Source: Lachnospiraceae bacterium (GTDB lineage: Bacteria > Bacillota > Clostridia > Lachnospirales > Lachnospiraceae). Taken from it: a DNA stretch of 46,184 nucleotides. The number at the start of each line of letters is the position of its first letter. Position 1 is the stretch's first letter. The translations under genes were made by a program, and so were the position numbers. Shown here one piece after another: positions 15,974 to 24,018 of the stretch. Below the pieces are notes generated by a model. The model had not been told where the DNA came from and made no database searches. It was given only the letters and a program-made list of their open reading frames with translations. The stretch is from the NCBI GenBank assembly GCA_017623295.1, contig JAGAPK010000042.1, forward strand, positions 1 through 46,184. Direction: 5' to 3'.

Positions 15974-17150
15974 CACGTATTATGGAGAATTTGGTGGACA
16001 GTATGTTGCCGAAACATTGATGAACACATTAAATGAGCTGGAGAAAGCTTTTGAGGAGGTTATCAAAGACCCTAAGTTCTGGGATGAATATAATTATTAT
16101 TTAAAGGAATATGTAGGACGTGAAACACCGCTTTACCTTGCAGAACGTCTGAGTGAAAAATATGGTACCAAGATTTATCTCAAACGTGAAGACCTAAACC
16201 ATACAGGTGCTCATAAAATTAACAATGTTATTGGTCAGATTCTTCTGGCAAAACGTATGGGCAAAACCAAAGTAATTGCAGAAACCGGAGCAGGACAGCA
16301 TGGTGTGGCAACGGCAACCGGAGCAGCACTGTTTGGCATGGGCTGTAAAGTTTATATGGGTTCGGAGGACATTGAAAGACAGCATTTGAACGTTATGCGT
16401 ATGGAAATGCTTGGTGCAGAAGTTGTCAGTGTACAATCCGGAAGTAATACATTAAAAGATGCAACCAACGAGGCAATCCGTACCTGGGCAAAAGAAGCAG
16501 AAGATACTTTCTATGTTATCGGTTCTGCGGTAGGCCCTCATCCATATCCGAAGATGGTAAAAGAGTTCCAGAGATGTATCAGTGTGGAAGCAAAAAGACA
16601 GTTTATGGAAAAAGAAGGCAGACTGCCGGAAGTTGTCATGGCCTGTGTTGGTGGCGGTTCTAATTCCATTGGTATGTTCGCAGAGTTCATCGACGAACCG
16701 GGTGTGGAGTTAATTGGTGTAGAAGCAGCCGGTATGGGAATTGAATCCGGAAAACATGCTTCTGCTATGGCACTTGGTAAACCGGGTGTTTTGCACGGTA
16801 TGCGTTCTTATTTGTTACAGGATGAAGATGGTAACGTACAGTTAGCACATTCTATTTCTGCCGGACTGGATTATCCGGGCGTTGGACCGGAGCACGCTTA
16901 TCTGCGTGACAGCGGCAGAGCACAGTATGTTTCCATTACCGATGATGAAGCAATGGCAGCCTTATCGGAACTTTGCAAACTGGAAGGAATTATTCCGGCA
17001 ATTGAAAGCGCACATGCGCTTGCTTATGCATTTAAAAAGGCTAAAACAATGACAAAAGATCAGGCGATTGTACTTTGTCTGTCAGGACGTGGTGATAAAG
17101 ATGCACATACCATTGAGTCTTATTTCAGTGGTAACGGATATCTGAATTAG
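15966..17150 (+). CDS. trpB: tryptophan synthase beta chain
   Basis: 394-residue PLP enzyme that joins indole and serine. The PLP lysine is Lys84 in HTGAHKINN. The phosphate loop [10 protein letters not shown] and AETGAGQHG (with the catalytic Glu near the substrate) are intact, as is the monovalent-cation and C-terminal region LSGRGDKD. It is of the standard TrpB1 type that pairs with TrpA, not the longer TrpB2. It overlaps trpF, and trpA follows within the same transcript. Confidence 0.96.
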   Translation: MSNTYYGEFGGQYVAETLMNTLNELEKAFEEVIKDPKFWDEYNYYLKEYVGRETPLYLAERLSEKYGTKIYLKREDLNHTGAHKINNVIGQILLAKRMGKTKVIAETGAGQHGVATATGAALFGMGCKVYMGSEDIERQHLNVMRMEMLGAEVVSVQSGSNTLKDATNEAIRTWAKEAEDTFYVIGSAVGPHPYPKMVKEFQRCISVEAKRQFMEKEGRLPEVVMACVGGGSNSIGMFAEFIDEPGVELIGVEAAGMGIESGKHASAMALGKPGVLHGMRSYLLQDEDGNVQLAHSISAGLDYPGVGPEHAYLRDSGRAQYVSITDDEAMAALSELCKLEGIIPAIESAHALAYAFKKAKTMTKDQAIVLCLSGRGDKDAHTIESYFSGNGYLN

Positions 17151-17185
17151 GACGAAATCAGAAAAAGAAAGGTATGGTGACAAGA

Positions 17186-17980
17186 ATGAATAGAATTGAA
17201 GCAAGATTGCAACAGGTTCAGGCAAAAGGCGAAAAAGCTTTTGTAACATACATAACAGCAGGACTTCCGGATATGGAAGGCTGTGCAAAGCTGATAAAAG
17301 CACAGGAAGAAGCAGGACTTGATGTTCTGGAACTGGGGATTCCTTTTTCAGACCCGGTAGCAGATGGTCCAACCATTCAGGCAGCTTCTTATAAATCCAT
17401 TCAGCAGGGCACAAATTTGAAAAAAGTATTTGATATGGTAGAAAAGCTTCGTGGCGAAAAATGTGAACTTCCAATCGTTTTCATGATGTATTTTAATACG
17501 GTACTGTATTATGGCTTAGAAGCTTTTGCAGCAAGATGTGCAGAAGCAGGCGTGGATGGTGTCATTATTCCGGATTTGCCATATGAGGAACAGGAGCAGT
17601 TACAGAGTATTCTGGACAAAACAGAGAATGCTCCAATTCTTCTTCAGTTGATTACTCCGGTTTCCAGACAGAGAATTCCGATGTTAGTAGAGAAAGCAAG
17701 AGGTTTCGTATATTGTATTTCTTCTATGGGCGTTACCGGTCAGTCGGCAGATTTCCATAAGGATGTTGTGACCTATTTACAGGACGTAAAAAAGGTATCT
17801 AAGGTTCCGGTTATGTTGGGCTTTGGTATCCGTACCGCCCAAGATGTATCTTCTTTGAAGGATACCATTGATGGCTGTATCGTTGGTTCTCATCTCATTA
17901 AGATGATGGAAGAAAGTAATTATGATTTGGAAAAAGCCAAAGACTATATCAGAACGTTCAAGAAGGAGCTAAATGCCTGA
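17186..17980 (+). CDS. trpA: tryptophan synthase alpha chain
   Basis: 264-residue TIM barrel that releases indole from indole-3-glycerol phosphate. Catalytic Glu49 is in LELGIPFSDP and Asp60 in VADGPTIQ. GFGIRTAQDV and the GSHLIK phosphate site are present. ATG at 17186 gives the usual MNRIEARL beginning. An in-frame ATG at 17174 lies only 1 nt after AAAGG, too close to serve it, though neither start has ideal spacing. Last gene of the operon. No clear terminator follows it before 18063. Confidence 0.94.
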   Translation: MNRIEARLQQVQAKGEKAFVTYITAGLPDMEGCAKLIKAQEEAGLDVLELGIPFSDPVADGPTIQAASYKSIQQGTNLKKVFDMVEKLRGEKCELPIVFMMYFNTVLYYGLEAFAARCAEAGVDGVIIPDLPYEEQEQLQSILDKTENAPILLQLITPVSRQRIPMLVEKARGFVYCISSMGVTGQSADFHKDVVTYLQDVKKVSKVPVMLGFGIRTAQDVSSLKDTIDGCIVGSHLIKMMEESNYDLEKAKDYIRTFKKELNA

Positions 17981-18062
17981 TTGAAAAAGCCAAAAATGTA
18001 GCTGTTCTGTAAACATTTTGCATGATTTTGACGAAATAGTAATTAACAGGAAGGTGATGTAT

Positions 18063-18689
18063 ATGTTAATTACAAATGCTACACAGGGAAATGGAACAAA
18101 ACACATAGCGGCAAGTAATTCCTCTGCGCAAAATATAAAGAGTCAGAATATGGTGCAAGACCTAAATATGGTGCAAAATCAGAGTAAGGTACAATGTCAG
18201 ATGGCGGCAGCTAAGTTACAAAATGCCGAGACTGGTGCAACGGTATCCATTTCTGCCGAGGGGCTTGGCTTATCGCAAGAGAACAAAGATGAAAAAGCCA
18301 TGTCTTTGCAGGAAGCCTATGAGAAGAATATATATCAGGAAATGATGGAAAGCACCAGGGAAAATACTGAGGCGCAAAGTGAAGGTTTTCAGGATATGGG
18401 TAAAGCTTTGGAAATTGCCAGACGAATTATGGATGGTGATATTGTACCGCCGGAAGATGAAGAGTTTCTGATGGAGTACGATAGCGAATTGTATATGCGT
18501 GTAAAGAGTATGGCAAAACCAAAAGAGGACCCGAAAGAGTATGATTCTCTTGTAGAAGAGGAAGATAAGGACCAAAGCGTAATAAATGGTGACGGAATTT
18601 GTAAAGTTATAGATGGCAGTCATCTGGCAAGTAGCACTTCTGACTTTCCGTCAGGAAATATTGAAAAAATGAAGGTGTCTCAAGTTTAA
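18063..18689 (+). CDS. conserved-looking acidic protein, unrecognised
   Basis: About 208 residues, no membrane segment, signal peptide or catalytic motif seen. The first 60 residues are Gln/Asn/Ser-rich and low in complexity (NMVQDLNMVQNQ). The central part (ALEIARRIMDGDIVPPEDEEF and DSELYMRVKSMA) looks folded and well conserved in composition, and the rest is acidic and probably disordered. The Gln/Asn-rich beginning and short motifs such as GATVSISAEGL recall small cytoplasmic proteins of Lachnospiraceae, but no function is known to me. ATG at 18063 is used with AGGAAGG 8 nt upstream; ATG at 18057 is also possible. The stop codon lies in the loop of the terminator hairpin. Confidence 0.65.
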   Translation: MLITNATQGNGTKHIAASNSSAQNIKSQNMVQDLNMVQNQSKVQCQMAAAKLQNAETGATVSISAEGLGLSQENKDEKAMSLQEAYEKNIYQEMMESTRENTEAQSEGFQDMGKALEIARRIMDGDIVPPEDEEFLMEYDSELYMRVKSMAKPKEDPKEYDSLVEEEDKDQSVINGDGICKVIDGSHLASSTSDFPSGNIEKMKVSQV

Positions 18690-18703
18690 CTTGAAACACC
18701 TTC
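18671..18703. terminator. bidirectional terminator shared by convergent genes
   Basis: Hairpin of 13 pairs with one mismatch and a 5-nt loop (arms GAAGGTGT and ACACCTTC outermost). On the minus strand it is followed by ATTTTTTC, a good U-tract; on the plus strand by the weaker CTTATTTTG. The TAA of the plus-strand gene is in the loop. Confidence 0.8.
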
Positions 18704-18733
18704 TTATTTTGTGTGCAGTTCTGTTATAAAAAA

Positions 18734-19045
18734 CTAGCTATACTCCCGCATGTTGATAAAATTGCAAAAAGGAAGTGCATTTTTGGTATAACCATTGGTA
18801 TAAATCTGAATATCTTTTTGCTGTTCCTTTTTACAAGCTTCATCTAATACTTCAGAGAAAAATTTCTTTGAAACGGTATCAGATGAATTCTGATTGGACT
18901 GGTGATTTTTATCTTCGGAAGAAAGCTTCTTCAGAGAGGGTATCACCGTAACCGCTTCAACTTTATAAAGCCTTTCATATCCATATACTGCGACTAATCC
19001 CTCCTTGGATTTATAATATATCCCTTCTACTATTTTTATCGGCAG
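18734..19045 (-). CDS. small conserved-looking protein with no standard start codon
   Basis: The frame is open for about 114 codons, and the residues look coding throughout. The N-terminal part reads KIVEGIYYKSKEGLVAVYGY and the C-terminal part FFSEVLDEACKKEQ, then IYTNGYTKNALPF and NFINMREY. The only standard start is a GTG at 18946, which would drop 33 protein-like residues. Upstream are only CTG (19045, chosen here as the outer limit, giving LPIKIVEG) and ATA codons, with no ribosome site beside them. An AAGGAGG lies inside the frame, encoding KEG. Either the start is non-canonical, the true ATG has mutated, or the gene is newly broken. The function is unrecognised. It ends facing the neighbouring gene across a shared terminator. 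Confidence 0.5.
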   Translation of the reverse strand: MPIKIVEGIYYKSKEGLVAVYGYERLYKVEAVTVIPSLKKLSSEDKNHQSNQNSSDTVSKKFFSEVLDEACKKEQQKDIQIYTNGYTKNALPFCNFINMREYS

Positions 19046-19204
19046 AAAAAAGAATTACTTTAGGGAAAATGCAAGAAAATTTTTAATATTTTTATAAGTT
19101 GTCCGAAAATTACAAAAATAAATGAAAACAGAAAAAGGAAGATATATTATTTTAGGGATAGTCGATAGAGATTATTTTTTGTAAAATACTTTTTAGGAGA
19201 GTGT

Positions 19205-19220
19205 TCGAAAGACACAGGTC
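19205..19220 (+). repeat. second copy of the TCGAAAGAC(C/A)CAGGTC motif
   Basis: TCGAAAGACACAGGTC differs by one base from TCGAAAGACCCAGGTC at 419-434 in the DUF3800 leader RNA. Both lie in the 5' untranslated leader of a gene and both put GAAA in the loop of a small hairpin. Here a possible -10 (TAAAAT, 19182-19187) would place the motif about 10 nt after the transcript start. The rest of 19046-19243 is AT-rich and holds no other gene. Confidence 0.45.
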
Positions 19221-19243
19221 ATAAGTTATAGGAGGATACAAGT

Positions 19244-19861
19244 ATGAAAGTTATGTTAGTAAACGGCAGTTCCAGAAGCAATGGCTGCACTTATACTGCA
19301 CTGAACGAAGTGGCTAGAGCATTGCAGGAGGAAGGCATCGAAACAGAAATCTTTTTCATTGGCAATGAGCCGTTGGCAGATTGTGTTGCGTGTGGAAGCT
19401 GCAAGACGACCGGTAAGTGTGCGATAGATGATAAAGTAAATGAGTTTGTGGAAAAAGCAAGAGAGTGTGACGGATTCGTATTCGGTTCACCTGTTTATTA
19501 TGCGCATCCAAGCGGAAGATTACTGAGTTTCATGGACAGAGCATTTTATTCCGGTAAAAGTGCATTTGCTTACAAACCGGCGGCTTCTGTACTTAGTGCA
19601 AGAAGAGCAGGAACAACTTCTTCTTTTGATGTGATTAACAAATACTTTACGATTTCTTCTATGCCGGTGGTTTCTTCCAATTACTGGAATCAGGTATACG
19701 GCAGCAAGGCAGAAGATGTTTTACAGGACAAAGAAGGTCTTATGACAATGTATAATCTTGGCAAAAATATGGCATGGATGATAAAATGCATTGCGCTTGG
19801 CAAGGAGAATGGAATTGCAGCACCACAGAATGAAAAGGTAACAACAAGTTTTATACGATAG
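19244..19861 (+). CDS. NADPH-dependent FMN reductase / iron-sulfur flavoprotein-like
   Basis: 205-residue flavodoxin-fold protein. The FMN phosphate loop is NGSSRSNGCTYTAL near the N-terminus. A compact cysteine motif, DCVACGSCKTTGKC (about residues 46-59), matches the 4Fe-4S-binding motif of iron-sulfur flavoproteins. FGSPVYYAHPSGRLLSFMDR is the second flavin-contact segment. Such proteins shuttle electrons or reduce quinones, nitro compounds or oxygen species in anaerobes, but the partner is unknown. The ribosome site is AGGAGG, and the leader carries the motif shared with the DUF3800 RNA. A BlaI-type regulator follows 150 nt downstream. Confidence 0.85.
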   Translation: MKVMLVNGSSRSNGCTYTALNEVARALQEEGIETEIFFIGNEPLADCVACGSCKTTGKCAIDDKVNEFVEKARECDGFVFGSPVYYAHPSGRLLSFMDRAFYSGKSAFAYKPAASVLSARRAGTTSSFDVINKYFTISSMPVVSSNYWNQVYGSKAEDVLQDKEGLMTMYNLGKNMAWMIKCIALGKENGIAAPQNEKVTTSFIR

Positions 19862-19926
19862 GAAGCTACAATAATCAGGAACTTGAAAACGCGAAATATA
19901 AAATCTGGTTATAAATGTTTTTCAAA

Positions 19927-19987
19927 GGTTGACAAATGACTACCTAATTTTTATACTATATGCATAGGCGGTAGGCAAATGTCAACC
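19927..19987 (+). promoter_or_regulatory. promoter and operator dyad of the BlaI/BlaR-like operon
   Basis: Promoter TTGACA (19929-19934), 17 bp, TATACT (19952-19957). Two inverted arms flank it: GGTTGACAAATGACTACC (19927-19944) and GGTAGGCAAATGTCAACC (19970-19987), matching at 15 of 18 positions. The left arm covers the -35 box and the right arm lies just past the expected start, an arrangement suited to repression by a dimeric winged-helix protein. BlaI, encoded next, is the obvious candidate for autoregulation. Confidence 0.65.
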
Positions 19988-20011
19988 TTTTTGCGTGAAT
20001 GGAGGAAACAA

Positions 20012-20386
20012 ATGATTAAATTATCAGAAGCAGAATGGAAGGTTATGAATCTGTTATGGGAGGAGGCACCTTTAACCATGATGCAGATTACAAATAAATT
20101 AAAAGATGTAACAGGATGGACGAAACATACGGTTATGACTTTTTTGCGCCGCATGGAAGAAAAGGGAGCAATCCATTACGAAGAAGGGGAGCGTGCCAAA
20201 CAGTATTATCCTGATGTAGAAAAAGAAGAGGCTGTTTTGCAGGAAACGGAAGAATTTCTGGACAAGGTATTTGGCGGTCGTATGGGACTTATGCTAAATA
20301 CGATGGTGGAAAAGAAAGCTCTGTCCAAAGAAGAAATTTCGGAACTGTATGAAATTCTAAGAAAAGCAGAGGAGGAGAATTTATGA
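20012..20386 (+). CDS. BlaI/MecI/CopY-family transcriptional repressor
   Basis: About 124 residues. The N-terminal winged helix (KLSEAEWKVMNLLWEEAPLT, then TGWTKHTVMTFLRRMEEKG as recognition helix and wing) and the C-terminal dimerisation helix match the BlaI/MecI group, which repress their own operon and are cleaved by a BlaR1/MecR1-type protease. ATG at 20012 is chosen for GGAGG 6 nt upstream and the typical MIKLSEAEW beginning; a longer in-frame start at 19979 lies inside the operator. Its stop overlaps the protease start (ATGA), so the pair is co-translated. No beta-lactamase gene is near. Confidence 0.92.
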   Translation: MIKLSEAEWKVMNLLWEEAPLTMMQITNKLKDVTGWTKHTVMTFLRRMEEKGAIHYEEGERAKQYYPDVEKEEAVLQETEEFLDKVFGGRMGLMLNTMVEKKALSKEEISELYEILRKAEEENL

Positions 20387-22368
20387 GAGATATCATTATA
20401 ACATCATCGGTACTGATTTTGGCGATTTTGTTGATTCGTTATCTGGTAAAAGGCAAAGTACATCCTCTTTTGCAATACGCACTCTGGTTACTTGTAGTAG
20501 TGCGGCTTGTACTTCCGGTGTCATTATGGAACAGTCCGGTAAGTGTACTGAATCTGTTTCCAGAAGTGCAGCAACAAAGCGTATTGAAATCCATAGAGGC
20601 ACAGAAAGATGAAAAATACGCCCAATATTTAGAGCAGGTGCAAAATGCGAAAGCAGCATCAGATGTAGAAGCAATGCCGGTCAAAGAAGTTGTGGAGATA
20701 GAGATATCGGAATTATCTGAATTGAGCGAAAGTGATGCCATAGTTAGTGAAATGGCTGATGAAACATGGAATGTGGTCTGGCAAGAAGTATTGATGTGTA
20801 TATGGTTTGCAGGTATTTATATCGTTGGCGGTTATATGCTTTTTTACCAGATAAAATGGAAACGATATTTGTATGCAAATCGTAAACCGTTAAAATCACA
20901 GAAAGTATATCATGGGCTGGCAGTATATACCGTAAAAGGACTGCCGTCACCGTGTTTGTCCGGAAAAAGCATTTATCTGACGAAGGAAATGGCAGCAGAT
21001 GAAAAGCGACTTTCCCATATTTTGGCGCATGAGTATTGTCATTATAAGCAAGGCGATTCTGCATGGGTTATTATCCGGTGTGTGTTAATAGCAGTGTACT
21101 GGTTTCATCCGCTTGTGTGGGTGGCAGCCTATGTATCGAAACAGGACAGTGAGCTTGCTTGTGATGAGGCGGCAATTCGTCTGTTGGGAGAGGAAGAACG
21201 TTTTTCTTATGGGAAAACCTTGCTAAAGCTGATTTCAAAAGAAACCTTTGACAGAAAGCGAATCGGGATTGCTTCGACCATGAGTGGAAAGGAGAATGGT
21301 ATCCGGGAGAGAATTTCACGGATAGCAGGAGAAAACAGATATTTTCCGATGATAACAGGTCTTGTAATGGCAGTGGCAGTTGTAGTGGCTGGTATGACTT
21401 TTGCCGGAGCGGATGTAGTGCAAAATGAAAGCGAACAGGAAGAAGCTGCCGTGAGCGAAGAAGTTGTAAAGCAAGAACAGGCAGCACTGGAAAATGTCGT
21501 AGAGAAGACAGAAACCGAAGCAGAACACCAGGCAGTTCTGGCACTGCTTGATTCTTATGATGAACAGATAGCAGCAGATGGTTTTCATAATGCAAGGAAA
21601 CCACAGGATTTTGTACAGGCTTATGCGGAACAGGGAGCATCTGCGTTGGAGGAAGGTTTGTATCTTCTGGAGAAAACAGTAGGAGATGATGGAAAAGCTA
21701 TCAATATTTATGGTATATACAGCGAAGCTTATGGATGTCGTGGTATAACTATTTATCGGGATGGAGATTCGAATAAGTATGATATGTCGTGGATTCCAGG
21801 TGGTGGATATTTATCCGAAGAAAAACTGGTGATTTATGAATCGGAAGAAAAAGGTGAACCGAGAACTTTTGCATGGAAGCAGCCCGTTGTCAATCGTTCT
21901 GATTCTGAAATCTGGAATCTGTATCTGTGTGATCGATATGATACGGGTACGATAGAGGTAAATGAATTTCGTTCAGCCGATTATCTGCATCAGATACAGG
22001 AAAGAGTCAGTTTTGAGGTGGTACAGGATGAGGATAAGATTTATGTATATGATAAGGCACCTGATGAAGAAGAACCGGTTTTGGTGGGGACGATTGATTT
22101 TGCTTTTGCGGAAGTGGCAGGTAGAGAAGTGGAGGATGTCATTCTGGATGGCAGCGTAATAAGCTTTAGACTTGGCAGTAGTGAGGCGGAATTGCAATTA
22201 GTTGCCGGAATCGGCTTGAAGTTTGAAGGGGTGGAAGAAATCTGGTATCACAGACTTAATCTGATTAGCTTTCCGGTAGAATGCGGAACTTTCGGAGAGA
22301 GAAATTTTATCCTTGGTAAGGCAAACGTGGAAACAGAGTATGTGAATGGTATGTTACAGAGTAAGTAA
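20383..22368 (+). CDS. BlaR1/MecR1-like M56 metallopeptidase with atypical sensor domain
   Basis: 661 residues. Membrane segments lie near 4-22, 31-49, 135-155, 228-250 and 322-342. The zinc site HEYCH (216-220) and a downstream acidic ligand region DSELACDEAA (255-264) define an M56 gluzincin that cleaves the BlaI partner when signalled. The extracellular part beyond residue 345 (about 315 residues) lacks the SxxK and KTG motifs of penicillin-binding BlaR1 sensors. It begins with a Glu/Gln-rich linker and then a beta-rich, acidic domain of unknown type. The signal is therefore probably not a beta-lactam. It is co-translated with the repressor. Confidence 0.88.
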   Translation: MRDIIITSSVLILAILLIRYLVKGKVHPLLQYALWLLVVVRLVLPVSLWNSPVSVLNLFPEVQQQSVLKSIEAQKDEKYAQYLEQVQNAKAASDVEAMPVKEVVEIEISELSELSESDAIVSEMADETWNVVWQEVLMCIWFAGIYIVGGYMLFYQIKWKRYLYANRKPLKSQKVYHGLAVYTVKGLPSPCLSGKSIYLTKEMAADEKRLSHILAHEYCHYKQGDSAWVIIRCVLIAVYWFHPLVWVAAYVSKQDSELACDEAAIRLLGEEERFSYGKTLLKLISKETFDRKRIGIASTMSGKENGIRERISRIAGENRYFPMITGLVMAVAVVVAGMTFAGADVVQNESEQEEAAVSEEVVKQEQAALENVVEKTETEAEHQAVLALLDSYDEQIAADGFHNARKPQDFVQAYAEQGASALEEGLYLLEKTVGDDGKAINIYGIYSEAYGCRGITIYRDGDSNKYDMSWIPGGGYLSEEKLVIYESEEKGEPRTFAWKQPVVNRSDSEIWNLYLCDRYDTGTIEVNEFRSADYLHQIQERVSFEVVQDEDKIYVYDKAPDEEEPVLVGTIDFAFAEVAGREVEDVILDGSVISFRLGSSEAELQLVAGIGLKFEGVEEIWYHRLNLISFPVECGTFGERNFILGKANVETEYVNGMLQSK

Positions 22369-22371
22369 TGA

Positions 22372-22400
22372 TGCACAAAAGGATAATTATGTGGTATGAT
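22372..22400 (+). promoter_or_regulatory. possible promoter of the HD-domain gene
   Basis: Extended -10 TGGTATGAT (TATGAT at 22395-22400) with TGCACA 17 bp upstream (4 of 6 bases of -35). The start codon is 26 nt on, behind AAGGAGA. Confidence 0.45.
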
Positions 22401-22425
22401 AGAGCAAAATTAGAAGGAGATAACC

Positions 22426-23217
22426 ATGTTTCAAATCAACCGAGAGAAGGCACAAGAAGTTTTCGATAATTATGTAAACCAATTTGATGTACAGGATGAT
22501 AAAGTACGATTAAAAATTGAGCATACAGCAAGAGTAACAGAATTATGTGAGCGGATTGCGAGGAGTCTTAAGTTGTCAGAAGAAGATGTAAATCTAGCAT
22601 GGATTATGGGACTTTTGCATGATGTAGGAAGATTTGAGCAGTTGAAGGATTTTGGAACCTTTAATGATGCGCAGTCAATCGACCATGCCAAATATGGCGT
22701 AAAACTTTTATTTGATGAAGGGCATATCAGGGATTATTTAGAGGATAAGAGTTGTGACAGCCTTATCCGCATTGCTATCTGGAATCATAATGTATTTCGG
22801 ATGCCTGAGGAATTGACGGAGAGAGAACTTCTTTTCTGCCAGATTCTGCGTGATGCGGATAAAATTGATATTTTGCGTGTAAATGTAGAGATACCGATTG
22901 AAACGATTTATAACTGTACGACCGAGGTACTGAAAAATGCAGTTGTAACAGAAGAAGTTATGCAAAGCTTCTCAGAAGAACATGCGGTGGAGCATCGCTT
23001 GAAGAAAACACCGGTAGACCATGTGGTAGGTCACGCCTCGCTTGTGTTTGAACTTGTTTATCCGATCAGTATTTGTATTGTAGAAGAACAGGGATATTTG
23101 GAGCAAATTCTGCAATTTCAGTCAGGGAATGTGAAAACTACAGAACAGTTTGTATGCATTGCGAATATAATGCATTCTTTTATGGAAAAAAGAAAATTGC
23201 GCGATGGGAATTGTTAG
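22426..23217 (+). CDS. HD-domain metal-dependent phosphohydrolase
   Basis: 263 residues. His33, the His65-Asp66 pair (GLLHDVGRFEQ) and Asp in RDADKIDIL form the H...HD...D metal site of the HD superfamily. DHAKYGVKLLF and WNHN supply the extra histidines typical of the larger HD hydrolases. Family members hydrolyse nucleotides or other phosphoesters; the substrate here is unknown. A single-domain cytoplasmic protein, no membrane segment seen. It lies between the BlaR-like gene and mecA, with its own probable promoter. Confidence 0.85.
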   Translation: MFQINREKAQEVFDNYVNQFDVQDDKVRLKIEHTARVTELCERIARSLKLSEEDVNLAWIMGLLHDVGRFEQLKDFGTFNDAQSIDHAKYGVKLLFDEGHIRDYLEDKSCDSLIRIAIWNHNVFRMPEELTERELLFCQILRDADKIDILRVNVEIPIETIYNCTTEVLKNAVVTEEVMQSFSEEHAVEHRLKKTPVDHVVGHASLVFELVYPISICIVEEQGYLEQILQFQSGNVKTTEQFVCIANIMHSFMEKRKLRDGNC

Positions 23218-23325
23218 CAATAGAATAACAGGCACTTTCCCAATTTTTCTTTCTGTGATACAATGAAAGCAAAACTAACATTTTATTATGATTTTAGTAA
23301 AGCACATAGAAGGTAGTTGAGATAA

Positions 23326-24018
23326 ATGAAATATAAGAAAATCAATGAAGCAACGGTTCAATGCATTATTTCCGAAGAGGATATGGAAGAATACGGCTTG
23401 ACCCTTGCAGATATTTTTGAGCGGAATGAGAAGGGTGAAGGCTTCTTGCGAGATGTTGTGGAAAGAGCGCATGATGAAGTCGGCTATAAGGTTAGTGGTG
23501 ATAATATTGCAATGCAGATTACACCGATTCGGGATGAAGGACTTGTAATTACTTTTTCAGATGAAGGCCCGGCGGGATTCCAGCATATGTTAGAACATAT
23601 TAAAGAAGTGTTGACGGGAATGGACCCGGAGGCAATGAAGGAAGCCATAGAAGAACATGAAAAAGAGAAGAAGCGGGAAGTGTCTAAATCGGAAGAAAAG
23701 CCGAGGGATGAAGTTAATGATACTTGCCGGATGTTTGTTTTTTCTTCCATGAATAGTCTGATACGGTATTGTGCGGTTATTCCGACAAGTATGTCTGTGA
23801 GGAGTCAGCTTTACAAGCTGAATGAAGCGTATTATCTGATTATTGAGAAAAATCGTATTTCACAGAAAAATTTCAATAAAATCAGTGCACAGGCAGTAGA
23901 ATTTGGAACTTTGTCAGCGGTTTCAGAAGAAAAATTATTATATCTGGAAGAACATGGCGAATGTCTGATTGAAGAAAAAGCAGTGACAAAACTGCGAAAA
24001 ATATGTTTGTCCAAGTAG
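23326..24018 (+). CDS. mecA: MecA-type adaptor protein for ClpC
   Basis: 230 residues in the two-part MecA layout. The N-terminal domain (MKYKKINEATVQCIISEEDMEEYGL, a recognisable start of the family) binds targets. A charged Glu/Lys linker (about 105-133) follows, then a C-terminal domain (CRMFVFSSMNSLIRYCAV and onward) that contacts the ClpC ATPase. In Bacillus, MecA hands ComK and other proteins to ClpCP; the target in this organism is unknown. An extended -10 TGATACAAT ends 61 nt before the start. Its 3' end overlaps the esterase gene by 16 nt. Confidence 0.88.
   Translation: MKYKKINEATVQCIISEEDMEEYGLTLADIFERNEKGEGFLRDVVERAHDEVGYKVSGDNIAMQITPIRDEGLVITFSDEGPAGFQHMLEHIKEVLTGMDPEAMKEAIEEHEKEKKREVSKSEEKPRDEVNDTCRMFVFSSMNSLIRYCAVIPTSMSVRSQLYKLNEAYYLIIEKNRISQKNFNKISAQAVEFGTLSAVSEEKLLYLEEHGECLIEEKAVTKLRKICLSK

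Noticed and set aside
18947-19045. Dropping the N-terminal extension as non-coding
   Set aside because: The residues are strongly protein-like and in frame, so the extension is kept with a doubtful start.
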